64,000 nucleotides of DNA from Marinibacterium anthonyi (GCA_003217735.2 CP031585.1:1165501-1229500), one strand, 5' to 3'. Shown: positions 8,468-17,689, counted from the stretch's first letter. Numbers and translations are program-made. The notes: generated by a model not told the origin, from the letters alone.

Positions 8468-9361
8468 ATGCTGACGCTCAGGCATTATGAACTGCTGGTC
8501 ATCCTGGCCGAAGAGCTTCATTTCGGCCGTGCCTCCGAACGGTTGGGCATATCGCAGCCGCAGCTCACCCAGCAGTTGAAGCAGATGGAAGAACTCATCG
8601 GCACGATGCTCTTTGAACGCAACCGGCGCAAGGTGGATCTGGCGCCGGCGGGGCATTTGCTGCTGCCCGAGGCGCGCGCGGTGCTGCGCCATGCGGTCAA
8701 GGCCAATGATGTCGCCATGCGCGTCGGGCAGGGCAAGATCGGAGAGCTGGCCCTGGGATATGTCGGCGCGGCCTCTTACAGCGGCGTGCTGGCGCGGCTG
8801 CTGCGGCTGTATCGCGACAAGGCGCCGGATGTGCAGTTGCAGCTGACGGCGATGGACCTGGACCTGCAATTCCCCGAGGTTTCGGCCGGCAACCTGGATG
8901 CCGGTATCGTCCGTCTGCCCTTTCCGAACATGCCCGAGAACCTTGTCACCCGGACCCTGCGGCAGGAAAAGCTGTGGATCGCGCTGCCGGGCGAACACCG
9001 GTTGAAGGACAGCGACGGCGTGCGGCTGGCCGACCTTGGGGGGGAACCCTTTGTCGCCACCCACCTGCCGCCCAACACCGGGTTTTCGGCGTCGATGCAC
9101 CGGGCCTGCGCCGCAGCGGGGATCATCCCCGACATCGTGCACCGCTCGCCGCAATTCGCATCGATCGTCAGCCTGGTGGCGGCGGGTCTGGGGGTGGCGG
9201 TGGTGCCGGAGGCGATGAAGAACCTTTATGTCCCGGACGTGATCTATCGGCCGCTGATGGATGTGAAAGAAACCGCCAACATTTCGATTGTCTACCAGGC
9301 GCACCGGGAAAGCCCGGCGCTGGACCTGTTCCTGTCCTGCCTGGACGGGGTTTCCAACTGA
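8468..9361 (+). CDS. LysR family transcriptional regulator
   Basis: Protein of 297 aa with an N-terminal HTH (LAEELHFGRASERLGISQPQ, then LTQQLKQMEELIGTMLFERN) and an effector domain. Unusually for the family it is co-directional with its presumed target: the enol-lactonase gene starts 12 bases after its stop codon, so both are likely in one transcript. It is divergent from the metallo-hydrolase gene. Likely a regulator of an aromatic (beta-ketoadipate) branch. Confidence 0.9.
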   Translation: MLTLRHYELLVILAEELHFGRASERLGISQPQLTQQLKQMEELIGTMLFERNRRKVDLAPAGHLLLPEARAVLRHAVKANDVAMRVGQGKIGELALGYVGAASYSGVLARLLRLYRDKAPDVQLQLTAMDLDLQFPEVSAGNLDAGIVRLPFPNMPENLVTRTLRQEKLWIALPGEHRLKDSDGVRLADLGGEPFVATHLPPNTGFSASMHRACAAAGIIPDIVHRSPQFASIVSLVAAGLGVAVVPEAMKNLYVPDVIYRPLMDVKETANISIVYQAHRESPALDLFLSCLDGVSN

Positions 9362-9372
9362 AGGAGAATATC

Positions 9373-10149
9373 GTGACACAGGAAAGCTTTACGGCTTTTG
9401 AAGGGATCTATCACGGCTATCGCCCCGCCGAGGGCGACGCGCCGACCGTGGTGTTTGCCAATTCGCTGGGCACCGATCTGCGGGTCTGGGACCGGGTCGT
9501 GGCGCTGCTGCCTGCGGACTGGGGCGTGCTGCGTCAGGACAAGCGCGGCCACGGGCTGAGCGTGGCGGGCGAGGCGCTGAGCATCGAGACGCTGGCCGAT
9601 GACGTCGAGGTGCTGCTGGATCACTACGGGATCACCGCGTTTGTCGGTGTCGGCCTGTCCGTCGGCGGGCTGATCATGCAGCGGCTGGCGGTGCGCCGGC
9701 CCGATGACATGACCCACCTGATGCTGTCGGACACGGCGGCCAAGATCGGATCGCCCGAGATCTGGGATCCGCGGATCGCCACCGTGATGTCCAAGGGCAT
9801 CGCGTCCATCGGCGATGCGATCCTGGAACGCTGGTTCGCCGCGCCCTACCGCGACACGCAGGATTTCGCCATGTGGCGGATGATGCTGGAACGCACACCG
9901 GCCAAGGGGTACGCCGATGTCTGCGCCGCGATCCGGGATGCCGATTACCGCGACGACCTGGCCAGGATCAAGCAGCCGACGCTGGTGGTCGCGGGGGCCG
10001 AAGATACGTCGACCCCGCCGGACCTGGTGAAATCGACCGCCGACGGGATCAGTGGCGCGACGTTCCAGACCATCGCCAATGCCGGCCACCTGCCGTGCGT
10101 GGAACAGCCCAGGGTCTTCGCCGACCTGTTGATGGGCCACCTGGGCTGA
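9373..10149 (+). CDS. pcaD: Alpha/beta hydrolase, 3-oxoadipate enol-lactonase type
   Basis: Protein of 258 aa, GTG start after AAGGAGA. Family features: oxyanion region FANSLGTDLRVWD, nucleophile elbow GLSVGGLIMQRLA, acid loop VAGAEDTSTPPDLV and the catalytic His in NAGHLPCVEQP. The length and the NSLGTDLRVWD segment are characteristic of enol-lactonases that hydrolyse 3-oxoadipate enol-lactone to 3-oxoadipate. No other pca genes are adjacent, so a related lactone is possible. Followed by a strong terminator. Confidence 0.78.
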   Translation: MTQESFTAFEGIYHGYRPAEGDAPTVVFANSLGTDLRVWDRVVALLPADWGVLRQDKRGHGLSVAGEALSIETLADDVEVLLDHYGITAFVGVGLSVGGLIMQRLAVRRPDDMTHLMLSDTAAKIGSPEIWDPRIATVMSKGIASIGDAILERWFAAPYRDTQDFAMWRMMLERTPAKGYADVCAAIRDADYRDDLARIKQPTLVVAGAEDTSTPPDLVKSTADGISGATFQTIANAGHLPCVEQPRVFADLLMGHLG

Positions 10150-10167
10150 GACCTGGATCAGGACAAC

Positions 10168-10201
10168 AAAAAGGGCCGCGCCATATGGTGCGGCCCTTTT
10201 T
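10168..10201. terminator. Strong bidirectional terminator
   Basis: Twelve-base perfect stem AAAAAGGGCCGC / GCGGCCCTTTTT with a self-complementary loop (CCATATGG). The A tract and T tract make it work in both directions. It ends the pcaD transcript and the convergent SDR operon. Confidence 0.9.
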
Positions 10202-10221
10202 GCAGATGCGGTGAAGCAAGG

Positions 10222-10950
10222 TCAGCCGACCGTGACGCCCCCGCAGACGAACAGCGTCTGGCCGGTCACGAACCCCGCTTCCGGCGCGCAGAAGAACGAC
10301 ACCGCGTTGGCCACGTCCGCGCCGGTGCCGACGCGGCGGACGGGGACATGTTCGATGATCTCGCGGGTGCGCGGGGCATCGGGAGGGTTGTTCTTCCAGA
10401 AGGCATCGGTGCCGATGGGGCCGGGGGCCACGCAATTGACGGTGATGCCATGCGGCCCCAGTTCCAGCGCCCAGGTGCGGGCCATGGACTGGGCCGCGCC
10501 CTTGGTCGCGGAGTAGAGCGTGCGCAGTTCCTTGCCCAGGGTCACGCGGCTGGTGTTCATCACGATCCGCCCGCCGCCCAAAGCCTTCATCCCCGGCAGG
10601 AAGGCCTGCGTGCAGATGATCGACGGGCGCAGGTTGACGTGCATCAGCCGGTCGAAATCGTCCAGCGCAACGTCTTCGACAGGGGCGGGGGCCACGATGC
10701 CGACGTTGTTGACAAGGCAGGTGACGTCATCGGTCGCGGCGATCCGGGCGGTCAGGGCCCGGGTCGCTTCGGCGTCCGACAGGTCGATCTGGTGAAAGGC
10801 GTCCACGTCGGCGGCCACGTCGGCGGCCGGCGCGGTGATGTCCAGCACGATGGTGCGGAACCCGTCGGCCTTCAGGCGCTGGGTGATCGCCGCGCCGATG
10901 CCCTGGGCGCCGCCGGTGATGACGGCGGCGCGGCGTTGCTCAAAGCTCAA
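10222..10950 (-). CDS. SDR family oxidoreductase
   Basis: Protein of 242 aa. The Rossmann motif TGGAQGIG lies near residue 12, followed by LVNNVGIVAP, a Ser in NTSRVTLG and the catalytic YSATKGAA (Y-x-x-x-K). The C-terminal APGPIGTDAFW and TGQTLFVCGG are typical of classical SDRs. It would oxidise or reduce a hydroxy/keto intermediate with NAD(P). It is last in the leftward operon AtoE-YciI-isomerase-SDR and overlaps the upstream gene by 4 bases, so translation is probably coupled. Confidence 0.88.
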   Translation of the reverse strand: MSFEQRRAAVITGGAQGIGAAITQRLKADGFRTIVLDITAPAADVAADVDAFHQIDLSDAEATRALTARIAATDDVTCLVNNVGIVAPAPVEDVALDDFDRLMHVNLRPSIICTQAFLPGMKALGGGRIVMNTSRVTLGKELRTLYSATKGAAQSMARTWALELGPHGITVNCVAPGPIGTDAFWKNNPPDAPRTREIIEHVPVRRVGTGADVANAVSFFCAPEAGFVTGQTLFVCGGVTVG

Positions 10951-11237
10951 GAATCGTCCTCGCGGATCGACGATGGGTGGCGGCAGAGCGGCGTGATCTT
11001 CATCTCCATGTAGGGATAAAGCGGCAGGCCCATCAGCACCTCGTGCAGGTGGTCGTTGTCGCGGCAGTCGAAGATCGAGGTGTTCTCGTAAAGCCCCGCC
11101 TTGCGCCAGATGTGACGCCAGACGCCCGATTTCTGCAGATCCTGGCTATAGGCCTTTTCACGGGCCTTGGTTTCGGCCGCGACCTCGGGATCCAGGTCGG
11201 CGGGAATGTTCACGATCATTTCGACTTGAAACAGCAT
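10947..11237 (-). CDS. Muconolactone delta-isomerase family protein
   Basis: Protein of 96 aa, the size of CatC subunits. It begins MLFQVEMIVNIPADLDPE, contains REKAYSQDLQKSGVWRHIWRKAG and ends with a YPYMEMKITPLCRHPS segment; these are the conserved ferredoxin-like-barrel features of the family. CatC isomerises muconolactone to 3-oxoadipate enol-lactone, a PcaD substrate, and a pcaD-like gene lies nearby (9373). Whether the true substrate is muconolactone is uncertain because no catA or catB is present. Confidence 0.8.
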   Translation of the reverse strand: MLFQVEMIVNIPADLDPEVAAETKAREKAYSQDLQKSGVWRHIWRKAGLYENTSIFDCRDNDHLHEVLMGLPLYPYMEMKITPLCRHPSSIREDDS

Positions 11238-11238
11238 G

Positions 11239-11544
11239 TCAGTCCTCGTTCAGGGTGTTGCGCCCGTCAAGATAGGCCTTGCGCCAACGGGTCACGAAGA
11301 CCCTCTCGAACAGGTCGCCTTCGTGGAAAGGGTCGGCCTTGATGAAGGCCTCCGCCTCGGCCCTAGTGTCCACGTCCAGCACGTAAAGCCCGCCGCTGGC
11401 CAGGTCGCCCGCATCGTCAAGCTTGGCGCCGCAGGCGAGCAGCAGGTGCTTGTTGGCCTCCAGGTAGTCCAGGTGGGCCGGGCGAAGTTGGATGCGCAGG
11501 TCTGCGCATCCGGGTTTGTCGTAGGTTTCAACCATCCATGGCAT
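11239..11544 (-). CDS. YciI family protein
   Basis: Protein of 101 aa with the YCII ferredoxin-like fold signatures: RPAHLDYLEANKHLLLACG (conserved His) and the Asp in ADPFHEGDLFERV. Members are small dimeric enzymes or enzyme partners found in many catabolic operons. It lies one base from the isomerase-like gene and three bases from AtoE, a tight operon. Confidence 0.85.
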   Translation of the reverse strand: MPWMVETYDKPGCADLRIQLRPAHLDYLEANKHLLLACGAKLDDAGDLASGGLYVLDVDTRAEAEAFIKADPFHEGDLFERVFVTRWRKAYLDGRNTLNED

Positions 11545-11547
11545 GGG

Positions 11548-12879
11548 TCAGGCTCCGGCTCCGAGGGCGCCCCAGATCGAGACCGTCGCCAGGAAGACGA
11601 CGCCGAGGTAGAACAGCACCATGACCATGTAGCCCATGAAGTCCTTCAGCTTCAGCCCCGAGATGGCCAGCGCCGGCAGAAGCCAGAAGGGCTGTACCAT
11701 GTTGGTCCACTGGTCCCCGATCTGCACCGCAAGCGCCGTGGCCGGGATGGATGCGCCAAGCTGCTTGGCGGCTTCCATCATGACCGGGCCCTGGATGACC
11801 CACTGACCGCCGCCCGACGGGACGAAGAGGTTGATCAGGCCGGCCGAGAAGAAGGACGAGATCGGCAGGGTTTCCGCCGTGGAGATCGACACGAACCAGT
11901 TTGCCAGCGTCACGATCAGGCCCGATCCGGCAAGGATCGCCAGGATACCGGCGTAGAACGGGTACTGGATGATGATCCCCGAAACGACCTTGATGCCTTC
12001 GCTCAGCGCGGCCAGGAACCGGCTGGGGGTGACGAACAGGGTGATGCCCAGCGACAGGAACAGCAGGTTGATGAAGTTCAGCGTCACGCCGCCGCCATCG
12101 ACCAGGTACAGCACGATGTAAAGCAGCCCGAAAAGACCCATGCCAAGGCCAAGGATCGGCGAGTGGTTCAGCCGTTCTGCCAGCGTGCGGTCCTTGATCT
12201 CGGTGTCCGCGATCGGCAGTTCGGGTTCGGGCGCGGCTTCGATCACGTCCGCCGGGTTCTTCGGGTGCAGCATGGCGTTGAACAGCGGCAGGGTGACCAG
12301 AAGGATCAGGTTCATGATGATCAGGTAGGGCGAGAAGATCGTGTCGCTCAGCGGGATCAGCCCGATCGTGTCTTCCAGGAAGTGGCCCGGCGTGTTCAGC
12401 AGAAGCGGCACGGATCCCGACAGGCCGACGCCGTAGACGGCAAAGCCCGAATAGCCGGCGGCGATCACCAGCGGATAGTGCAGGCCCTTGACCTTGCGGC
12501 CAAGTTTCTGGGCGATCAGGGTGCCCAGCACCAGGCCGAAGCCCCAGTTCAGCCAGGACCCGACGCCCCCCACCAGGGTGGCCAGGATGATCGCGGCGCG
12601 GGGCGACGACACGCCCATCACCAGGTAGTCCATCAGCTTGTCGACGGCCGGCGTGCGGGCCAGGATGTAGCCCGCCAGCAGGATCACCGTCATCTGCATG
12701 GTGAAGGCCAGCAGGTTCCAGAAGCCGTTGCCCCAAAGGCGGGTCGCCTCGAAGAAGCCGGTGCCCTGGCTGACCATCGCGAAGATGACCGTAAGCGCCG
12801 TCAGGATGATGGCCACGACCAGTGGGTCGGGCATGTACCGGCTGACGATGCGCGTGAAAAAGTTCGTGATCGAGTTCAA
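11548..12879 (-). CDS. atoE: Short-chain fatty acid transporter, AtoE family
   Basis: About 443 aa with 10-12 hydrophobic helices. AtoE hallmarks include YMPDPLVVAIILTALTVIF at the N-terminus, GGVGSWLNWGFGLV, and the conserved FVPSGGGQWVIQGPVMMEAA near the C-terminus. The family imports short-chain acids such as acetoacetate or butyrate. A TTG start is chosen because it sits 6 bases after AGGAGGAGG; an upstream ATG at 12906 would place that ribosome site inside the gene. First gene of a four-gene leftward operon, divergent from a 3-hydroxyacyl-CoA dehydrogenase. Confidence 0.88.
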   Translation of the reverse strand: MNSITNFFTRIVSRYMPDPLVVAIILTALTVIFAMVSQGTGFFEATRLWGNGFWNLLAFTMQMTVILLAGYILARTPAVDKLMDYLVMGVSSPRAAIILATLVGGVGSWLNWGFGLVLGTLIAQKLGRKVKGLHYPLVIAAGYSGFAVYGVGLSGSVPLLLNTPGHFLEDTIGLIPLSDTIFSPYLIIMNLILLVTLPLFNAMLHPKNPADVIEAAPEPELPIADTEIKDRTLAERLNHSPILGLGMGLFGLLYIVLYLVDGGGVTLNFINLLFLSLGITLFVTPSRFLAALSEGIKVVSGIIIQYPFYAGILAILAGSGLIVTLANWFVSISTAETLPISSFFSAGLINLFVPSGGGQWVIQGPVMMEAAKQLGASIPATALAVQIGDQWTNMVQPFWLLPALAISGLKLKDFMGYMVMVLFYLGVVFLATVSIWGALGAGA

Positions 12880-12940
12880 GATATCCTCCTCCTGTCGGGG
12901 TCCCATACCCCGTCAAGTGTTCCTCAGTGATATGTATTGC

Positions 12941-12969
12941 TAATCACAAATCATTATTTATATTGTCAA
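12941..12969 (-). promoter_or_regulatory. Predicted promoter of the atoE operon
   Basis: On the minus strand, consensus -35 TTGACA (12964-12969), 17-base AT-rich spacer, then TGATTA as a weak -10. It lies in the 113-bp gap shared with the divergent dehydrogenase gene, so both directions may be controlled together. Confidence 0.45.
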
Positions 12970-12992
12970 CCAATTTGTGAGGGGAGCCTGTC

Positions 12993-13907
12993 ATGAGCCG
13001 TATCGTGGTTGTCGGCGCCGGGATCATGGGGACCCGCATCTGCCGCCATTTCCTGTCCGCCGGGTATCAGGTCGCGCTGGTGGATCCGACGGCAGAGGCG
13101 CTTGAAAAGGCTGGTGAATTCCTGTCAGGCGGGGCTGTGGCGCCGGTCCTGGCGGGGGCGGTGGCCGACCTGGGCGACGCCTGGCGCGCCGCGGAAATCG
13201 TGATCGAGGCGGTTCCCGAAATCCTGGAGCTGAAGCACCGGGTGATCGCGGATCTGGAAGCGTTCTTTGGCGACTCGACCGTGATCGCGTCCAACACGTC
13301 GGGCTTGCGCACGGCGGAAATGACCCGGGGCATGACCCGGCCGGACCGCTTCCTGATCACCCATTTCTTCAACCCCGCCGACCTGATCCCCGCCGTCGAG
13401 GTGGTGCCGGGGCCGGACACGTCCCCGGACGTCGTCACGCGGGTTGCCGCCCTTCTGAACGCGTCGGGGAAGAAGGCGGCGTGCCTCACGGCGGACGTGC
13501 CGGGTTTCATCGCCAACCGGTTGCAGCACGCCTTGATGCGGGAATGCTTTCACCTGGTCGACAGCGGCGTCGCCGATCCCGGGACGATCGATATCGTGAC
13601 CCGCTATTCGCTGGGCGTGCGCATGGCGCTGATCGGCCCGTTCCTGCAACGCGACCTGAACGGGCTCGACACCCACCTGAACATCGCGCGTTATCTCTAC
13701 GCCGATCTGGACGCGCGCCAGACCCCGTCGCCGGTGCTGGGAGCCAAGGTCGCCGCGGGCGAGACCGGGCGCAAGGCGGGGCAGGGGTTCTATGACTGGG
13801 ACGGCGAACGGCAGGCCCAAATGGCCCGGATCGAGGAACTTCTTCCGCAGGTGGTGGCATTGTCCGCCGCTGCAGATGATGGGGCGGATGACAATGAAGG
13901 AGGATGA
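12993..13907 (+). CDS. 3-hydroxyacyl-CoA dehydrogenase family protein
   Basis: Protein of 304 aa, the size of single-function enzymes. The N-terminal Rossmann motif is GAGIMGTRIC; conserved catalytic features are SNTSGL and ITHFFNPADLIP (His). The C-terminal helical domain has FIANRLQHALMRECFHLVDSG. It would oxidise a 3-hydroxyacyl-CoA or a related hydroxy acid with NAD. It is followed after 3 bases by the cyclase gene and is divergent from the short-chain acid transporter, so uptake and oxidation may be linked. Confidence 0.87.
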   Translation: MSRIVVVGAGIMGTRICRHFLSAGYQVALVDPTAEALEKAGEFLSGGAVAPVLAGAVADLGDAWRAAEIVIEAVPEILELKHRVIADLEAFFGDSTVIASNTSGLRTAEMTRGMTRPDRFLITHFFNPADLIPAVEVVPGPDTSPDVVTRVAALLNASGKKAACLTADVPGFIANRLQHALMRECFHLVDSGVADPGTIDIVTRYSLGVRMALIGPFLQRDLNGLDTHLNIARYLYADLDARQTPSPVLGAKVAAGETGRKAGQGFYDWDGERQAQMARIEELLPQVVALSAAADDGADDNEGG

Positions 13908-13910
13908 CAG

Positions 13911-14927
13911 ATGCCGACATGGGTGAACCGGCCCGAGGGCAGCAACTGGGGCGATTTCGGCCCCGATGACCAGCTTGGAACGCTGAACTACATCACGCAA
14001 ACCGAACGGCTCGCCGCCGTGGCCGAGATCCGCGAGGGCCGGGCGTTCTGCCTGTCGCTGCCGCTGGATCTGCCGGGCAAGGTGTCGCTGAACCCCCGCC
14101 GCAAGCCACCGCGCCTGGCGCCGACCTGCCTGGGGGACACGCCCTACATCAACTATCCCCTCAGCAACGTGGACCCGCTGCTGAAGGACGTGCTGTCGGA
14201 CGACCAGGTGCTGCTGTCGACCCAGTATTCCACCCAGTGGGATTCGCTGGCCCACGTCGGCGCCTTGTTCGACGCCGATGGCGATGGGGTGGCGGAACGC
14301 TGCTATTACAACGGCCATCGCGCCGACGTCGATGTTCTGGGCGACGGGGTCGAAGGCGACCACGCCTCCTATGCCCGCCGCCTGTCGGTCTGCGAGATGG
14401 CCAAGACGCCGATCCAGGGGCGCGGCGTGCTGGTGGATTTCACGCGGCATTTCGGGCTGGACCGGGTGATCGTCACCCGCGCGATCCTGGAAGACGTGCT
14501 GGCAAAGGACGGGATCGAGGTTCGGCCCGGCGACATCCTGATGCTGCGCACCGGCTATTCCGAGGCGCTGATGGACATGCAGGACAATCCCGATCCCGAA
14601 AAGCTGTCGCACCATGTCGGCGCGGTGCTGGACGGGACGGACAGTGCCCTGCACGACTGGATCACCGACCGCCGGATCGCGGCCATCGCCGCCGACAATT
14701 ACGCCGTCGAGAACCCGGATGCCGATCCGCATGCCTGCTGCCTGCGCCTGCCGCTGCACCACCATTGCCTGTTCAAGCTGGGCCTGCCGCTGGCCGAATT
14801 GTGGTACCTGCGCGACCTGGCCGAGGCGCTGCACGCGGCGGGGCGCCACGCCATGTTGCTGACGGCGCCGCCGCTGTACCTGCCCGGCGCCATCGGGTCC
14901 CCGGTAACACCGGTCGCCACGATCTGA
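13911..14927 (+). CDS. Cyclase family protein (kynurenine formamidase-like)
   Basis: Protein of 338 aa. The cyclase-family metal region appears as TQWDSLAHVGALFD, with the W-D-x-x-x-H pattern, and a further metal-site segment is VLVDFTRHFG. RPGDILMLRTGYSE is also conserved. Family enzymes are Mn/Zn-dependent amidases or lactone/ring hydrolases. In this position, after a hydroxyacyl-CoA dehydrogenase, a role in opening a ring or lactone is plausible but not proven. Followed by a good terminator. Confidence 0.83.
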   Translation: MPTWVNRPEGSNWGDFGPDDQLGTLNYITQTERLAAVAEIREGRAFCLSLPLDLPGKVSLNPRRKPPRLAPTCLGDTPYINYPLSNVDPLLKDVLSDDQVLLSTQYSTQWDSLAHVGALFDADGDGVAERCYYNGHRADVDVLGDGVEGDHASYARRLSVCEMAKTPIQGRGVLVDFTRHFGLDRVIVTRAILEDVLAKDGIEVRPGDILMLRTGYSEALMDMQDNPDPEKLSHHVGAVLDGTDSALHDWITDRRIAAIAADNYAVENPDADPHACCLRLPLHHHCLFKLGLPLAELWYLRDLAEALHAAGRHAMLLTAPPLYLPGAIGSPVTPVATI

Positions 14928-14937
14928 CCCATCCACA

Positions 14938-14963
14938 GGCCGCGCCCCCGGGCGCGGCCTTTT
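14938..14963 (+). terminator. Rho-independent terminator
   Basis: Ten-base perfect stem GGCCGCGCCC / GGGCGCGGCC with a CC loop, followed by TTTT, starting 11 bases after the cyclase stop codon. Confidence 0.85.
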
Positions 14964-15059
14964 GCATTGGGGCCCTCTGGCGCGCTCAGGTTTTCAGCAC
15001 GGATGCCGTGTCGTCCGGGATTTCCCGGCGTTCCGCGCGGCAGGGGTGTTAAATTGAAT

Positions 15060-15069
15060 TGACTAGTCA
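15060..15069. promoter_or_regulatory. Short palindrome upstream of the peptide ABC operon
   Basis: TGACTAGTCA, a perfect 10-bp palindrome in an AT-rich patch 100 bp upstream of the binding-protein gene. A candidate operator for the regulator encoded at the end of the operon (20519). Nothing else is seen in the 14964-15169 gap. Confidence 0.3.
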
Positions 15070-15169
15070 TTTCATCTGAACATGTGCTGGGCCCACTCGC
15101 ACCTGTTTTCCCGAGCCGAGCGCTGACGCCAAAGATCGGACCGCCGGCTTTCCAACCGAGAGACCGCCC

Positions 15170-16744
15170 ATGCTGACCTGCAAATCGAAGATATTCGGCC
15201 TGTCGCTGGCCGCCCTGACGGCCGCCGGCGCGCTGCCCGCCATGGCCGAAACCGTGAACCTGCGGCTGGGCGAAGACCCCGGCACGCTTTACAATATCCA
15301 GACGGTGCTGGGCACGGCAAACAGCATCATCAATGGCTATATCCTTGAACGGCTTGTCTATTTCGATGCCTCGGGCACGCCGCAGCCCTGGCTGGCCGAA
15401 AGCTGGACGGTGTCCGACGACCAGACCGAGATCACGTTCAAGCTGCGCGACGGCATCATGTTCACCGACGGCACACCCTTCAACGCCGCGGCCGTCGCCG
15501 CCCAGTTCAACGCGGTTCTCGACCCGGCCAACGCCTCGCCGCAACTGGCGCTGCACGGGCCGCTGCAAAGCGTGACCGCCGATGACGACCTGACCGTGAC
15601 CTTCAAGTACGGCGCGCCCTTCGCCTCGGCGTTCTCGGCGCTGGCGGGTTATGCGGGGGGCATCAATTCGCCAACCGCCGTGGAAAAGGCCGGCAACGAT
15701 TACGGCCGCCACCCGGTCGGCACCGGCCCCTACATGCTGGACAGCTGGATCCCCGGCACCTCGGTCACGCTGGTGCGCAACCCCGATTACCACGAACCGC
15801 CGTTCCGCGATGACGTCGAAAACCAGGGTGCGCCCTATGCCGACAAGTTCGTCCTGACGGTGATTTCCGAAGACGGCGTCACCCAGGCCGCGCTGGAAAC
15901 CGGCGAGCTGACCGCATCGATCCTGCCCGCCGACGCGATCCCGCTGTTCGACGGCAACCCGGACTTCAAGACCGTGATGGACAAGACCAGCGGCAACCTG
16001 ATGTTCCTGGAATTCAACCAGCTCAAGGCGCCCTTCGACAACCCGGAGTTCCGGCGCGCCATCGGCTACGCGATCGACCGCGACTCGGCTCTGGCCGCGT
16101 CTTACGCGGGCTACGGTTCGCCCGCCTATTCGCCGCTGTCGGCGGCCATCCCCGGCTATGACCCCAAGGTCGCCGAGGACCTGGGCACCCCCTATGACCC
16201 CGCCAAGGCGACCGAGATCCTGAAGGGCCTGGGCTGGACCGACAGCAACGGCAACGGCACGCTGGACAAGGACGGGCAGGAGGCGGAATGGACGATCAAG
16301 TCCTACGCCGGGTTCTCGACCGTGGACCGCACGCTGCAGGTGATCCAGGCGAACCTGGCCGATATCGGCATCGCCGTGGATCTGGAAACCGCCGACTGGG
16401 GCGCCTTCTATCCGTCGCTGCTGGAAGACGGATGGGACATGGACCTGATGCGCTGGACCGATAGCGACCCGGACATCCTGAACCAGCTGTTCCTGGGCGA
16501 CGGTCACCGCGACCACCTGAAACCCAACCCCCAGATCGACGAGATCCTGACCCGCTGCAGCCAGACCATGGAACCCGAGGCGCGGATGTCCTGCGTGTCG
16601 GACGCGCAGCGCGCGATGCTCGAGGACATGACCATCGTGCCGATCCTGACCAACTGGAACATCTACGCGACCCAGGCCAACGTCACCGGCTACCACTTCG
16701 ACGCCCTGGGCTACATCCTGCCCCAGGACATCAAGACCGACTGA
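15170..16744 (+). CDS. Peptide ABC transporter substrate-binding protein (family 5)
   Basis: Protein of 524 aa with a Sec signal peptide (LSLAALTAAGALPAMA, cleavage near residue 26), then the SBP_bac_5 fold: LVYFDASGTPQPWLAESW, FKLRDGIMFTDGTPFNA and NPDYHEPPFRD are typical of DppA/OppA-like proteins. It acts in the periplasm and delivers a peptide or similar ligand to the two permeases encoded next. First gene of a seven-gene operon. Confidence 0.9.
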   Translation: MLTCKSKIFGLSLAALTAAGALPAMAETVNLRLGEDPGTLYNIQTVLGTANSIINGYILERLVYFDASGTPQPWLAESWTVSDDQTEITFKLRDGIMFTDGTPFNAAAVAAQFNAVLDPANASPQLALHGPLQSVTADDDLTVTFKYGAPFASAFSALAGYAGGINSPTAVEKAGNDYGRHPVGTGPYMLDSWIPGTSVTLVRNPDYHEPPFRDDVENQGAPYADKFVLTVISEDGVTQAALETGELTASILPADAIPLFDGNPDFKTVMDKTSGNLMFLEFNQLKAPFDNPEFRRAIGYAIDRDSALAASYAGYGSPAYSPLSAAIPGYDPKVAEDLGTPYDPAKATEILKGLGWTDSNGNGTLDKDGQEAEWTIKSYAGFSTVDRTLQVIQANLADIGIAVDLETADWGAFYPSLLEDGWDMDLMRWTDSDPDILNQLFLGDGHRDHLKPNPQIDEILTRCSQTMEPEARMSCVSDAQRAMLEDMTIVPILTNWNIYATQANVTGYHFDALGYILPQDIKTD

Positions 16745-16751
16745 TCCGCCA

Positions 16752-17684
16752 ATGGCCGCCTATATCCTGCGACGTCTGCTGATGACCATTCCGGTGGTCA
16801 TCGGCATCCTTCTGGTCACCTTCGCGATGAAATCCCTTATCCCGACGGACGCCGTGACGGCGCTCTATTCCGGGACCGTGTCCGAGGACAAGGCGGCCGA
16901 GGCCATCGACCAGATGCGCGACAAGTACGGGCTGAATGACGCCTGGTACGTGCAGTTCGCGCATTACATCGCCGACGTCGCCCGGGGGGACCTGGGCACG
17001 TCGATCCGCACCCGCCAGCCGGTCGCCGAGGAAATCGGCTATCGCTACGTGAATACCATGATCCTGACCGCTGCCGCGCTGGTGGTGGCGCTGATCGTGG
17101 GGCTGTCGACCGGAATCGTGTCCGCTTATTGGCGGGGGTCCTGGATCGACGAGCTGTCCATGTCCGTCGGCCTGCTGGGCATATCCATGCCGGCCTTCTT
17201 CTTCGGCCTCGCGCTGATCTTCATCTTCGCGGTCCAGCTGCAATGGCTGCCGGTGATCAATTCCGGCGGCTGGCAGGGGCTGATCCTGCCGGCGCTGTCG
17301 CTGGGCATCATCGAGGCCGCGCCGCTGTCGCGCATCACGCGCGCCAGCATGGTCGAGGTGCTGGAACAGGATTACATCAAGGCCCTGCGCGCCAAGGGCA
17401 TCACCGAGGCCGGGGTGATCTTTCACCACGCGCTGCCAAATGCGCTGCTGTCGATCCTGACGATCCTCGGGCTGCAGATCGGCGGCCTTCTGGGCGGCGC
17501 CTTCATCATCGAGGTGGTCTTTGGCTGGCACGGCATCGGCGAACTGGCGGTCAAGGCCATTGGCTGGCGCGACTTTGTCATCACCCAGGCGATCATCCTG
17601 GTCAGCGCGGGCACATACGTGCTGGTGAACCTGATCGTCGACATCCTTTATGCCTGGGTCGATCCCAGGATCAGCCTGCGGTGA
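16752..17684 (+). CDS. Peptide ABC transporter permease, DppB-like
   Basis: Protein of 310 aa with six predicted membrane helices. The C-terminal half has the permease coupling loop with RITRASMVEVLEQDYIKALRAKG, and the N-terminal RRLLMTIPVVIGILLVTF is typical of DppB/OppB. Starts 7 bases after the binding-protein gene. Confidence 0.9.
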   Translation: MAAYILRRLLMTIPVVIGILLVTFAMKSLIPTDAVTALYSGTVSEDKAAEAIDQMRDKYGLNDAWYVQFAHYIADVARGDLGTSIRTRQPVAEEIGYRYVNTMILTAAALVVALIVGLSTGIVSAYWRGSWIDELSMSVGLLGISMPAFFFGLALIFIFAVQLQWLPVINSGGWQGLILPALSLGIIEAAPLSRITRASMVEVLEQDYIKALRAKGITEAGVIFHHALPNALLSILTILGLQIGGLLGGAFIIEVVFGWHGIGELAVKAIGWRDFVITQAIILVSAGTYVLVNLIVDILYAWVDPRISLR

Positions 17685-17689
17685 CTGCC

